Source: Muribaculaceae bacterium
GTDB lineage: Bacteria > Bacteroidota > Bacteroidia > Bacteroidales > Muribaculaceae
DNA: 64,000 nt
NCBI GenBank assembly: GCA_009775125.1
Contig: VSPD01000008.1
Coordinates: 4,947-68,946, forward strand
Reading direction: 5' to 3'
A program made the position numbers and the translations under genes. The notes beneath the pieces are model-generated. The model was not told where the DNA came from, did no database searches, and saw only the letters and a list, made by a program, of their open reading frames with translations. Each line of letters starts with the position of its first letter. Position 1 is the stretch's first letter. Positions 53,582 to 63,500 of the stretch are shown in pieces.

Positions 53582-56053
53582 TTACGATTCGGAGGTGTAG
53601 TATTGGGAGGCGCGGGAGCCGTAGGAGTAGCCGTAGTGGTAGCCGTAACGGGATCCGTAGCGGGAGGAGGTGGAGTCGGTGCCGTTGAGGATGATGGAGA
53701 TGTTGCGATAGCGACGGTCGTTGTAGAGACGGTCGATTTCGGGGAGCATCGAGCGCTGGAAAAGGCCGGCACGGATTACGAAGAGCGTGGTGTCGGCTAC
53801 GCGGTTGATAATGGCAGCGTCGGCAACAATCTCTATGGGCGGACAGTCGAGGAAGATGTAGTCGTATTGGTCGCGGAGCGATGTGATGAGTGATTCGAGT
53901 CGTCCGTTAAAGAGGAGCTCGGTGGGGTTGGGAGGAATCGTGCCTATGGGAATAATGTCGAGGGGCGATTCAGCATTGCCGCGTATTATTATGTCGCCAA
54001 CGTTGGCGGTACGTCCGGCGAGATATGAGGCAATGCCGGGTGTTTTTGAACCCGCGGCTGCTTGCGCATAATGAGAAAGCGATCCGCGACGGAGGTCGAG
54101 GTCGATCACGAGCACGCGTTTTTCCTTAATGCCGAGAGAGAGAGCAAGGTTGTAGGCAACGAAGGTCTTGCCGGAACCGGGATTGGCGGAGGTAACGGCA
54201 ATGACGGAGGCATGGCCGGTTTCGGGAGTCATGAATTCGAGGTTGGTACGCACTACACGGAAGGCCTCATTGATGATGTCGCGGCTATGCGGCTTTACCA
54301 CGATGAGGGGGTCGGCATCCTTGCACTCGCCCTTGTTGCCGGGACGACGGAAAGTCTTGCCTGAGTTTTTCTTGCCGGTCTGGGGAATTTCGCCAACAAA
54401 CGGAGCTGCAAGATTTTCGATATCCTTGCGTCCGCGCACCACGGTGTTGAGCATTTCTTTCAGCACGATAATCACAAGGGGAATAGCGATACCGATTACA
54501 GCGGCGACAAGCAGAATCATAGTGCGTGCCGGGGCTGTGGGTGCGGAAGAACCGTCGGGAGTGCGAATCACGCGTGTGTTATAGGCTGTGAAGGCTTGTG
54601 AGAGCTCGTTTTCCTCACGTTTTTGCAGGAGGTAGAGGTAGAGTGATTCCTTTACTTTCTGCTGGCGTTCAACAGAAAGAAGGTACTTGGCTTGCTTGGG
54701 GTTAGACGCAATTTGCGCAGTGGCCTGGCCGGACGAACTTTGGAGAGTGTGAATCTGGGCGTTGAGAGCAAGAATCTGGTTGTCGATCGACGAAAGGAGC
54801 GCAGAGCGAAGGCCTGCAAGGTTTCGGTCCATTTCCTGAACAAGAGGGTTAGCCTCAGAGGAAGCGGCCACGAGCGAGTTGCGCTCAGCCAGGGCTGTGT
54901 TGTAGGCCGAAATCTCCGACGAAACGTTGAGCGACTGCACGCCCGACGAAACGGGCAACGCCTGGTTGGAGTTGGCGGCATTGGAGAGGTAGTTGCGTAT
55001 GTAGCGGGCCATGTACAACTGGTTGTTAAGGTCCTTGATGCCTGCCTGGGCTTCCTGGGCCTGCGACATGTACATGGAAGCGACTGCGCCTACGTCGGGA
55101 ATAAGGTGTTCGGATTTGTAATCGGAAATATCGGAATCGACGTTGCCAAGTTCCGACTCGATTACGCCGAGGCGGTCGTTGATAAACATAGATGTCGACA
55201 CGGCAATCTGGTTCTTATCCTTCACCCAGTTCTCATTATATATATTGATTACGTAGTTGAGGATGTCCTCGGCACGCTGGGTGGATACATCGCGGTAGGA
55301 AAGGTTGATGATTGACGATTTTTCGTTGAGATGAGCCACGGTAAGACCGGCGGAGAAAGCAGGACGCACAGCCGACACGGGGCTTTTCTTTACAGTCATG
55401 TCTACATCAAGACCGTCGCGGAATCCCTGGTGGGGAGCGATAACGAGCCGGCCGACGGGTGTAGCCACAGTGTCGTTTATAGCTGCTGCGACAGGAGCAT
55501 GTTCAATTTTTTCGTTATTGAGGCGAAAATCATCGAGAGTGTATTTTCCATCCTTGATTTTGAGGTCGAACGACGCGGTGCCCGACGGGTCGAGGTCGAT
55601 AAAATCGACGGCCACGGGCTGCGTGAGTCCGTAGAGAGTGACGGGGTGAAATTGGCCGGGAGCGGTGTAGCTCACGTCGAGATGCAGACGGCGCACCACC
55701 TCGGCCATAAGGTCGGGAGCCTCGATGGCAGAGATTTCGTTGGTAAGGTTGGTCGACGTGTTGAACAGCCCCATATCCTGAAAGGCATCGGCTTCCGAGC
55801 CGCCATATCCCCCTCCCGACGATTTCGAGTCTTTAAGAAGGATAGCAGCCGAGCGTGTATAGACCGGCGGAGTGGTAAGCACATAATAAAGTCCGATGCC
55901 GAGGCACACGGCAAGCGATATAAGGAACCAATACCAGTTGCGGACGCATACACTCACGATGTCCATTATATTGAACGAATCGTTTTGCTGCTGACGCGCC
56001 GCAGGCGCGGAAGGCGTGGCGACAGACGCTGTTTTGGAGTCGACTATTTGCAT
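53582..56053 (-). CDS. wzc: Wzc-type polysaccharide co-polymerase and BY-kinase
   Basis: 823 residues. Two membrane helices (about 40-60 and 505-530) enclose a large periplasmic domain with long coiled-coil stretches. The cytosolic C-terminal kinase has Walker A SANPGSGKT, Walker A' VLVIDLDLRRGSL and Walker B YIFLDCPP. The tail is Tyr-rich (many YG pairs in the last 25 residues), the cluster phosphorylated in BY-kinases. It controls EPS chain length and export. Co-transcribed with the Wza-like gene (83 bp before it). High GC. Confidence 0.95.
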   Translation of the reverse strand: MQIVDSKTASVATPSAPAARQQQNDSFNIMDIVSVCVRNWYWFLISLAVCLGIGLYYVLTTPPVYTRSAAILLKDSKSSGGGYGGSEADAFQDMGLFNTSTNLTNEISAIEAPDLMAEVVRRLHLDVSYTAPGQFHPVTLYGLTQPVAVDFIDLDPSGTASFDLKIKDGKYTLDDFRLNNEKIEHAPVAAAINDTVATPVGRLVIAPHQGFRDGLDVDMTVKKSPVSAVRPAFSAGLTVAHLNEKSSIINLSYRDVSTQRAEDILNYVINIYNENWVKDKNQIAVSTSMFINDRLGVIESELGNVDSDISDYKSEHLIPDVGAVASMYMSQAQEAQAGIKDLNNQLYMARYIRNYLSNAANSNQALPVSSGVQSLNVSSEISAYNTALAERNSLVAASSEANPLVQEMDRNLAGLRSALLSSIDNQILALNAQIHTLQSSSGQATAQIASNPKQAKYLLSVERQQKVKESLYLYLLQKREENELSQAFTAYNTRVIRTPDGSSAPTAPARTMILLVAAVIGIAIPLVIIVLKEMLNTVVRGRKDIENLAAPFVGEIPQTGKKNSGKTFRRPGNKGECKDADPLIVVKPHSRDIINEAFRVVRTNLEFMTPETGHASVIAVTSANPGSGKTFVAYNLALSLGIKEKRVLVIDLDLRRGSLSHYAQAAAGSKTPGIASYLAGRTANVGDIIIRGNAESPLDIIPIGTIPPNPTELLFNGRLESLITSLRDQYDYIFLDCPPIEIVADAAIINRVADTTLFVIRAGLFQRSMLPEIDRLYNDRRYRNISIILNGTDSTSSRYGSRYGYHYGYSYGSRASQYYTSES

Positions 56054-56136
56054 ATTTTGTAGGTGTTGTGGAGTTGGGAGGTTGAGAAGAATTAAACTAT
56101 CTTCTTATATATTTTCCTTTCTTTGCCTTATATTGC

Positions 56137-56916
56137 CTATTTGAAGACGAGAACGCCAATCGACATGAGGAATGTGGCAAGCGACATCCAGAAAGCATAT
56201 GTTTGAAGGGTATTGCCGTTGACAGTTGAGCCGCGGCGAGCCTTGTTATTAGGTGTGACATACACCACGTCGTCTTGCTGGAGATAAAAGACCGGAGAGT
56301 TGTACACCGAGTTTGCGTCGGTGAGGTCCACCTCATAAACGCTTTGCTTTGCACCATCCGTACGTATAATCTTTACATTGGTGCGCTCGCCATCGATTGT
56401 AAGGTCGCCGGCATCGGCAATGGCGTCGAGGATTGTAATCTTGTCTTTTTCAATGGGAACACGTCCGGGGCTTTTAACCTCGCCGAGCACAGCCACGGAG
56501 AGGTTCATAAATTGTACGATAACAACAGGATCCTTCACAAGGTCGCGTCCAATAAGCTCGCGGCGGATATAGTCGGCTACCTGGTCGCGTGTCATGCCGG
56601 CAACGTGGATTTCACCGAGCACCGGGAACACGATGTCGCCGGCCGGATCTACCGTGTAACCTATACCCTGACCGCCGGAACCAAGAGTGGAAGAATTGGA
56701 GCCTGCCGAGAGGTTAAACTGCTCGGTAAGACGGTTGTCGGAGGTTGACACGATGATACGAAGCTGATCCTTCGGTTGAATCTTGATTTTGGCGGAGTTG
56801 TTGGATACAAACTCCGAGCCACGCTGCACGTCCTGGAAATACACAATGTCTTTGGGTGCTGAGCACGAGGCAAGCATGGCAACAGCGGCAGAAAGGATTA
56901 TCGTTCTGAGTTTCAT
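56137..56916 (-). CDS. Wza-like polysaccharide export lipoprotein
   Basis: 259 residues. Lipoprotein signal with lipobox LASC (Cys 18). A poly-export domain (KIKIQPKDQLRIIVSTSDNR, then VDPAGDIVFPVLGEIHVAGM) is followed by SLBB-like units (VAVLGEVKSPGRVP, ILDAIADAGDLTIDG) and a C-terminal hydrophobic helix. It forms or gates the outer-membrane EPS channel. First gene of the EPS operon, read from a promoter region with a poly-G tract and a long leader. Confidence 0.93.
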   Translation of the reverse strand: MKLRTIILSAAVAMLASCSAPKDIVYFQDVQRGSEFVSNNSAKIKIQPKDQLRIIVSTSDNRLTEQFNLSAGSNSSTLGSGGQGIGYTVDPAGDIVFPVLGEIHVAGMTRDQVADYIRRELIGRDLVKDPVVIVQFMNLSVAVLGEVKSPGRVPIEKDKITILDAIADAGDLTIDGERTNVKIIRTDGAKQSVYEVDLTDANSVYNSPVFYLQQDDVVYVTPNNKARRGSTVNGNTLQTYAFWMSLATFLMSIGVLVFK

Positions 56917-56990
56917 TAAAATATGTAGTTATTGCTGTGTTATTCGTGAAGAAACGTGAACCCGCAAGTACCGGGCACGGAAACCGGCTG

Positions 56991-56998
56991 CAAAATTA
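56991..56998 (-). promoter_or_regulatory. Second candidate promoter box of the EPS operon
   Basis: Minus-strand TAATTTTG, 74 bp before the Wza-like start. No good -33 TTTG, so it is weaker than the upstream promoter. Confidence 0.4.
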
Positions 56999-57264
56999 GC
57001 CATTTTCCGTATTATAATTCTATTTTATTTCAAAAAACAGAACATTTTTTCACAATTTTGTAACAATTCTTTATTTCCCCTCAACATGACAAGGTGCCAT
57101 GCCGAAGGTCAGTATGATACTAAAATTGGTTATGAATCGATTTAACAAGCACATTGCGATGAGCGGGCCGGCAAGCCTCTTCTACATACACAATCATAGT
57201 AACAATCAAGAGGATACAGATATGAGAAAGTAATCCTCCGATATTGACATTTGAATTTCAGGCG

Positions 57265-57296
57265 CAAAGTTACGAATTATTTTTCAAACAACCAAA
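57265..57296 (-). promoter_or_regulatory. Main candidate promoter of the EPS operon
   Basis: Minus strand TTTG (57296-57293), 20 nt, TAACTTTG (57272-57265): full consensus. The poly-G tract ends 16 bp upstream of the -33 box. Confidence 0.7.
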
Positions 57297-57312
57297 TTTT
57301 TAATGAATTTTA

Positions 57313-57323
57313 CCCCCCCCCCC
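57313..57323. repeat. Poly-G/C tract 5 (11 bases) upstream of the EPS promoter
   Basis: Eleven C on the plus strand (G in the direction of the EPS operon), at roughly -55 to -66 from the predicted start. The longest of the five tracts and the only non-coding one. Confidence 0.85.
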
Positions 57324-57375
57324 GTCAGCTATAACACATTAACAATCAACATATTACAACTAAATAATATTCAAT

Positions 57376-58266
57376 TTACATACGAGAACCGGCCACAAGC
57401 AGGCCGAGGCTTAGAAGCAGAAGTCCCAAATCAAGCGATTTCTCCTTCACATTCTTCTCATGAAGGGCTACCACGCCATAGATAAACGGCACAATCACAC
57501 TTCCGCGACGCACCATCGACACAATCGAAATCATGGCTCCCTCTTGCGACAAAGAATAGAAATAGGCCACATCGGCAACAGTGAGAAACAGCGCGATACA
57601 CGGAATCGTCCACCTCCACGTAAATTTTACGGCACCGGCACGTGAATCAAACCTGAAAAGCAACGACACAATCACGGCCATGAGCAGCAGTTGATACAAC
57701 GAATACCATGCCTGCACCTCGAGGGGCAAATAATGGCGGAGGAGATATTTGTCGTAAAGCGCGCTGACGGCTCCCAGCACCATGGCCCCGACCGACATCC
57801 ACAGCCACGACGACCCTTTGAGCGTGAAACCTTCCTTCTTGCCTATCCTTGATATAAAATATAAAGAAAGAAATCCGGCAATGATTCCGGCCCATTGAAG
57901 GCCATTTAATCTCTCGCCGAAGATACACAGCGCGCCCACAAGCACGAGCACCGGACGCGTAGCGTTTATCGGCCCCTGGATGGTGAGAGGCAGATGCTTG
58001 ATGGCAAAATAGCCAAGTATCCACGACGACAGCACAATCACAGCCTTAACCACAATAAGAAGATGGCCGGCAACCGTGTCGCCAAGGCCCCAATGCCCCG
58101 AGGCAAGATTTCCTGCAAGCACCGGACTGAGATACAAAGTGCCGAAAAGCGTGTTAAGCAGCAGCACGACAAGCACATTATTGCCTCGCACAGATATTTT
58201 CTTAAAGATGTCGTAAAACCCCAGACACAGGCTCGATGTAAGCGCAAACAAAATCCAGACAGGCAT
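57376..58266 (-). CDS. EamA/DMT-family membrane transporter
   Basis: 296 residues with ten hydrophobic helices in two EamA-type halves. INATRPVLVLVGALCIFGERL closes the first half and VALHEKNVKEKSLDLGLLLL the second, both with the usual acidic residue before the last helix. Probable metabolite exporter or importer; the substrate is unknown. It ends about 80 bp upstream of the EPS promoter, so the poly-C tract lies in its 3' untranslated region but is more likely to matter for the EPS operon. Confidence 0.85.
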   Translation of the reverse strand: MPVWILFALTSSLCLGFYDIFKKISVRGNNVLVVLLLNTLFGTLYLSPVLAGNLASGHWGLGDTVAGHLLIVVKAVIVLSSWILGYFAIKHLPLTIQGPINATRPVLVLVGALCIFGERLNGLQWAGIIAGFLSLYFISRIGKKEGFTLKGSSWLWMSVGAMVLGAVSALYDKYLLRHYLPLEVQAWYSLYQLLLMAVIVSLLFRFDSRAGAVKFTWRWTIPCIALFLTVADVAYFYSLSQEGAMISIVSMVRRGSVIVPFIYGVVALHEKNVKEKSLDLGLLLLSLGLLVAGSRM

Positions 58267-58285
58267 AAAATCAAAATTTAGGCCG

Positions 58286-58314
58286 CAAAGTTAGGCATTT
58301 TTTTCGTAATTTTG
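58286..58314. promoter_or_regulatory. Overlapping divergent -7 boxes for EamA and MFS genes
   Basis: Minus-strand TAACTTTG (58293-58286) for the EamA gene and plus-strand TAATTTTG (58307-58314) for the MFS gene. They are 13 bp apart, so the two promoters may compete. Neither has a clean -33 TTTG. Confidence 0.5.
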
Positions 58315-58339
58315 CACCCGAATTTTCAAACATCTTGAA

Positions 58340-59551
58340 ATGGACCTTGCAAGAAAGTTAAGAAACCAATTAACAGGGGTGCCGCTCGGGGTACTTCTGT
58401 CCCTTTGCGCGGCTCACTGCTGCAACGACACATTGCAAGCCGTGATCACAGCCCTTTATCCTATGCTTAAAACCGAACTTTCGCTCGATTTTACGCAAAT
58501 TGGCATCGTCACGCTTATATATCAGATTGCCGCGTCGATATTCCAGCCCGTTGTAGGCCTTGTGTTCGACAAGCATCCCAAGCCTTGGAGCCTGTGGATG
58601 GGCATGGCTTTCACCACTTGCGGAATTATTATGCTGGCATTCATCAACTCTTTTGGCGGCCTGTTGCTCACCGTCACCCTCGTAGGCCTTGGCTCGTCGG
58701 TGCTGCATCCCGAAGCCTCGCGCATTGCCTCGGTATGCAGCCACGGCAAACGCGGACTCGCCCAGTCGGTGTTTCAGGTCGGCGGCAATTTCGGCAGCTC
58801 CATCGGACCTCTGCTCGTGGCTCTGCTGGTGGCGCCTTACGGAAGAAAATTCGTGTTGTTGTTTCTCATCGTGAGCGCGATAGCCTTCGCCGTGATGGGA
58901 CACATCATCAAATGGTTCCGGACATATATACGTGAGCAAAAAAGAAACCGGGACAAAACAGCGTCAAGGCATTCCATGCCACTTTCGCGCGCCAAGACGT
59001 TTTGGGTAATAATAGCCATAATGGTGCTCATCATCTCGAAATACACCTATATGGCCTGCATGACAAGCTACTATACATTTTACACCATCGACGTGTTCGG
59101 AGCCGGGGTGTCGGCTTCTCAAATCTACCTCTTTGTATTTGTGGTGTCAACGGCTGTGGGCACTCTTGTAGGAGGGCCATTCGGCGACCGCTACGGACGC
59201 AAAGTGGTGATATGGGTGTCGATTCTCGGCGCAGCTCCATTCGCGCTTGCGCTACCGTATGTATCCCTGCCCTGGGCGGTGGCTTGCAGTTTCTTCGCCG
59301 GCTTCATGCTCTCGTCGGCTTTCCCGGCTATATTGCTATACGCGCAAGAACTCCTGCCCAATCATCTGGGAGCCATCTCCGGACTGTTCTTTGGCTTCGC
59401 GTTCGGCATAGGCGGCATAGCGTCGGCGGTAATTGGCAATTACGCCGACACCTACGGCATCGAGGCCGTGTTCCGCGCATGCTCCTACGCCCCGCTTTTC
59501 GGCGTGGTGGCCTTCGCGCTTCCACGGCTTAAACCGTCAAAGGAAGTGTGA
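58340..59551 (+). CDS. MFS transporter, fosmidomycin-resistance (Fsr) type
   Basis: 403 residues with 12 hydrophobic helices. AAHCCNDTLQAVITALYPML in helix 1, VGLVFDKHPKPW (MFS loop 2-3), GLGSSVLHPEASRIA and QVGGNFGSSIGPLL are shared with the Fsr group, and DRYGRK lies in the symmetrical loop. A drug or metabolite exporter; resistance function is not shown by the sequence. Starts 26 bp after its -7 box. Confidence 0.88.
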   Translation: MDLARKLRNQLTGVPLGVLLSLCAAHCCNDTLQAVITALYPMLKTELSLDFTQIGIVTLIYQIAASIFQPVVGLVFDKHPKPWSLWMGMAFTTCGIIMLAFINSFGGLLLTVTLVGLGSSVLHPEASRIASVCSHGKRGLAQSVFQVGGNFGSSIGPLLVALLVAPYGRKFVLLFLIVSAIAFAVMGHIIKWFRTYIREQKRNRDKTASRHSMPLSRAKTFWVIIAIMVLIISKYTYMACMTSYYTFYTIDVFGAGVSASQIYLFVFVVSTAVGTLVGGPFGDRYGRKVVIWVSILGAAPFALALPYVSLPWAVACSFFAGFMLSSAFPAILLYAQELLPNHLGAISGLFFGFAFGIGGIASAVIGNYADTYGIEAVFRACSYAPLFGVVAFALPRLKPSKEV

Positions 59552-59609
59552 TTTATCAATTTGTCATCATTTCGGCGTGTTTTAACACTGACATATCGGA
59601 TATTTTGCG

Positions 59610-59617
59610 TATTTTTG
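59610..59617 (+). promoter_or_regulatory. -7 promoter box of metF
   Basis: TATTTTTG, full match to TAnnTTTG, 39 bp before the metF ATG at 59657, no clean -33 TTTG. Confidence 0.45.
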
Positions 59618-59656
59618 CACAATCTATCGTTTTCCACATCCAAGGTATTAAAGATT

Positions 59657-60586
59657 ATGGCTGAAAAGACCACATTCTCATTTGAAATTCTGCCTCCGCT
59701 TAAAGGCAACAGTATATATAAGGTGTTCAAGACTATCGACGCCCTGCGTGAATTCGAGCCGAAGAACATCAACATCACATCGCACCATAGCGAATATGTC
59801 TACCTGCCTCAACCCGACGGCAGCCACCGCCGTGTGGCCGTGGTGAAAAGGCCCGGCACCGTGGCCGTGGCTGCGGCAATCCAAAACCGCTACGGCATCA
59901 CCGCAGTGCCTCACATCATTTGCTCCGGATTCACCAAAGAAGAAACGGAATATGCGCTGCTCGACCTCAATTTCCTGGGCATTACCAACCTTTTCCTTCT
60001 GCGCGGCGACAGCAAACCGACTGCCACCCCCAACGACCCGAACGTCCGCGTCAACATCCATGCCACCGACCTCCAAGAGCAAGTCAACGCTTTCAACCGT
60101 GGCGAAGGACTCGACGGCACCCATATCGACGGAATCGAGACTCCTTTTATCTATGGCATGGCCTGCTACCCCGAGAAACACGAGGAGGCACCCAACATGG
60201 CCTCCGACATACGTTATGCCAAAATGAAAGTCGACGCCGGAGCCTCATACCTTGTGACGCAGATGTTTTTCGACAACAGTAAGTATTTCGAATTTGTTGA
60301 CCGCTGCCGTGAAGCCGGAATCACCGTGCCCATTATCCCGGGCATCAAGCCTATTGTGCTCATGAACCAGCTCAACGTGCTTCCGCGCGTTTTCCGTGTC
60401 GACCTCCCCGAGCCGCTTTCCAATGCGCTTGAAAAATGCCGCACCAACGACGAAGTGAAAGAAGTGGGCGTGGAATGGTCCATAGCCCAATGCCGCGAAC
60501 TTATTGCCCGCGGCGTGCCGTCGCTGCATTTCTACACTCTTTTCGCCACCGAGAGCGTCCGCCGAGTGGCCGCTGAAATATATTAA
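59657..60586 (+). CDS. metF: Methylenetetrahydrofolate reductase
   Basis: 309 residues from the ATG at 59657 (MAEKTTFSFEILPPLKGNSI); the frame is open for 32 codons upstream, but that part crosses the promoter. Family segments: FSFEILPP, NITSHHSEYVY, HIICSGFTKEE, LFLLRGDSK, VDAGASYLVTQMFFD and PIIPGIKPIV. It is an FAD enzyme that makes 5-methyl-THF, the methyl donor for metH, which overlaps its stop by one base (TAATG). Confidence 0.94.
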   Translation: MAEKTTFSFEILPPLKGNSIYKVFKTIDALREFEPKNINITSHHSEYVYLPQPDGSHRRVAVVKRPGTVAVAAAIQNRYGITAVPHIICSGFTKEETEYALLDLNFLGITNLFLLRGDSKPTATPNDPNVRVNIHATDLQEQVNAFNRGEGLDGTHIDGIETPFIYGMACYPEKHEEAPNMASDIRYAKMKVDAGASYLVTQMFFDNSKYFEFVDRCREAGITVPIIPGIKPIVLMNQLNVLPRVFRVDLPEPLSNALEKCRTNDEVKEVGVEWSIAQCRELIARGVPSLHFYTLFATESVRRVAAEIY

Positions 60587-63500
60587 TGATGAGAGACCAA
60601 CTGAAACGCCGCATCCTTGTTCTCGACGGGGCCATGGGAACGGAAATACAGAAACGCGGCCTCACCGAAGCAGATTTTCGCGGCGACGAATTCGCCGGTC
60701 ATCCTGTCGAGCTTAAAGGCAACAACGATATACTTGTGCTCACGCGCCCCGATGTGATAGCGGATATTCACCGCGCCTATCTCGAAGCCGGTGCCGACAT
60801 AATATCTACCTGCACGTTCAACGCCCAGGCCATATCGCAGAAAGATTACGCCCTCGACGGCCATGTGCGACGCATCAACCTCGCCGGAGCGCAAATCGCT
60901 CGCCGTGAGGTCGACCGCGCCAATGCCGCCGACCCCTCGTGCCGTCGTTTTGTGGCCGGAAGCGTGGGGCCGACCACAGCCCTGCTCAACCTTGCCGTAA
61001 ACCCCGACACCCCCTACTCTCCCTCCATCTCTTTCGACACTCTCGAAACGGCCTACACCGAGCAGATCGAGGCTCTGATTGAAGGCGGTGTTGACTGCCT
61101 GCTTATCGAGACGGCCCTCGACACCCTAAACGTGAAAGCGGCTCTATCCGCTGCGGATAAGGCCATGGCACGGGTCGGACGACGCGTTGAAATCATGGTG
61201 TCGGCCACCGTGACCGACTCGGGCGGACGCATCCTCTCGGGCCAGTCGATCGAGGCTTTCGCCATAGCCGTAAGCCACGCTCCGCTGCTCTCAATCGGCC
61301 TGAACTGTTCGCTTGGCGCCGACGGACTCATCGGCCCGCTCGGCCGCCTTTCGGAAACTGCACCGTGCTATGTCTCGGTTCACCCCAATGCCGGGCTGCC
61401 CAACCGTTTCGGAGGCTACGATGACACTCCTGCCGTGATGTGGGCGGCCATGAAACCGATGCTCGACCGCAGTCTGGTCAATATCATAGGCGGATGCTGC
61501 GGCACCGGCCCCGAGCATATTGCCATGATGCGCCGCATGGCCGACACGAGCCAAGCCCCACTGCGCTGCCCCGATGGCTCCATGGGAAAAGGACTTGTAA
61601 TATCCGGTCTCGAGCCGCTTGACTCGGAAGGCCGTTTTGTCAATGTAGGCGAACGCTGCAATGTGGCCGGAAGCCGCAAGTTCCTGCGCCTCATCAAGGA
61701 AAAGAACCACAATGAGGCTCTTGCCATAGCCCGCAAGCAAGTCGAGGACGGAGCAATGGTAATCGACATAAACATGGACGATGCCATGCTCGACGCCCGT
61801 GCCGAAATGTCGACATTCCTCGCCCTTGCCGGACAGGACCCCGACATAGCGAAAGTGCCGTTCATGGTCGACTCGTCCGACTTCTCCGTTATCGAGGCCG
61901 GATTAAAATCAATAGCCGGCAAAGCTATTGTCAATTCAATATCGCTTAAAGAAGGCGAGGAGGCATTTCTCGACCATGCCCGCACAATCTGCTCGCTCGG
62001 CGCGGCTGTCGTGGTCATGGCCTTTGACGAGCAAGGCCAGGCCACCACTTTCGAGCGCAAGATTGAAATATGCGCCCGCGGCTACCGCCTGCTCACCCGA
62101 CAAGCCGGATTCAATCCCGCCGACATAATATTCGACCCCAACATACTCACAGTGGCCACGGGCATCGACGAGCATCTCGACTACGCCTACGATTTTGTGC
62201 GCGCAACACGCTGGATTCGCCAGAACCTTCCCGGCGCGCACGTTTCGGGAGGATTGAGCAACCTGTCGTTTGCTTTCCGCGGCAACAACCCCGTGCGCGA
62301 GGCCATGCACGCCGTATTCCTCGCCCGTGCCGTGGCCGAAGGCATGGACATGGCCATCCTCAACCCTGCCACAGCCGTGGCAGTCGACCAAATCGCCCCC
62401 GAGCTCCGCGCGGCCATCGACGACGTGCTTTTCTCAAAACGCGACCAAGCCGCCACCGAGCGGCTGCTCGACATAGCCTCCCGTATGCAAACAGCAGCCA
62501 CAGACGCCCCGGCTGAAAGGCACGAATCCTCAGTGCGGAAGCCTTTGGACGACCGCCTGCGCGACGCCCTCATCACCGGCGACCCGTCGCATCTTGCCGA
62601 CGACCTCACCGAAGCTCTCTCGGCCTACGACTCTCCGCTGAAAATCATTGCCGGACCGCTTATGGACGGCATCAACCGCGTAGGCACGCTCTTCGGCGAA
62701 GGCCGCATGTTCCTTCCGCAGGTCGTCAAGACCGCCCGCACCATGAAAATGGCCGTGGATTTTCTTCAACCACATATCATCGCCTCTTACGGAGCCGCCG
62801 ACGCCGATTCTGAAATCCACTACACGGGCACGGCTCTGCTCGCCACGGTAAAAGGCGACGTCCACGACATCGGCAAGAATATCGTGGGCGTGATCCTGTC
62901 GTGCAACGGCTACCGCATCATCGACCTTGGCGTGATGGTGCCGCAGCAAACGATTATCGACGCCATCCGCGCCCACCGCCCCGACTTCGTATGCCTGAGC
63001 GGACTTATCACCCCCTCGCTTGCCGAGATGTGCCGCACTGTCGAGATGATGCGCGATGCCAATCTTTGCGTGCCCGTAATGATAGGAGGCGCGGCCACAT
63101 CCGAGCTTCACACCGCCGTTAAAATCGCCCCGCTCTATCCCGAAAACGCAATAATTCATGTCCGCGACGCTTCTGTAAACCCGGTTGTCGCTGCACGGCT
63201 CCTCGACCCCGAACAGCGCGACGCCTTCATCGCCGAAGTCCATGCCGCCCAAGATGCCGCACGTGCCGCCCATGCCGACAAGCCGCAACCACAGTCCGAC
63301 CCCTCGCGTCGCTTCCAAATCGCTTCCGACTATCGCCCGGCCACACCGCCGTTTGTCGGACTTCGCCGTCTGCCAATGATTCCTGTCGCCGATTTGATTC
63401 CGCTTATCGACTGGTCCTACTTCTACCACGCATGGAAAATCAAGGCCGACAATCCCGAGGCCGCCAAACTCCGCGCCGACGCCGACGCGCTCCTTTCGAG

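Larger units (their letters stand above)
56917..57375. promoter_or_regulatory. Long intergenic control region of the EPS operon
   Basis: 459 bp without a convincing gene. It holds two candidate minus-strand promoters (57296-57265 and 56998-56991), the C11 tract (57313-57323) and, if the upstream promoter is used, an mRNA leader of about 340 nt with an inverted GAGGAT/ATCCTC element (57210-57238). No transcription-factor gene or UpxY-type antiterminator is adjacent, and I saw no inverted repeats flanking the promoter that would suggest a DNA inversion switch. Confidence 0.6.

Noticed and set aside
56917..57375. Invertible promoter as in Bacteroides capsule loci
   Set aside because: I found no pair of inverted repeats of suitable length around the promoter and no recombinase gene nearby.
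57303..57485. A 60-codon frame starting just before the C11 tract, encoding PPP
   Set aside because: It overlaps the 3' end of the EamA gene on the other strand, has no family features and has no upstream promoter; the tract fits better as part of the EPS control region.
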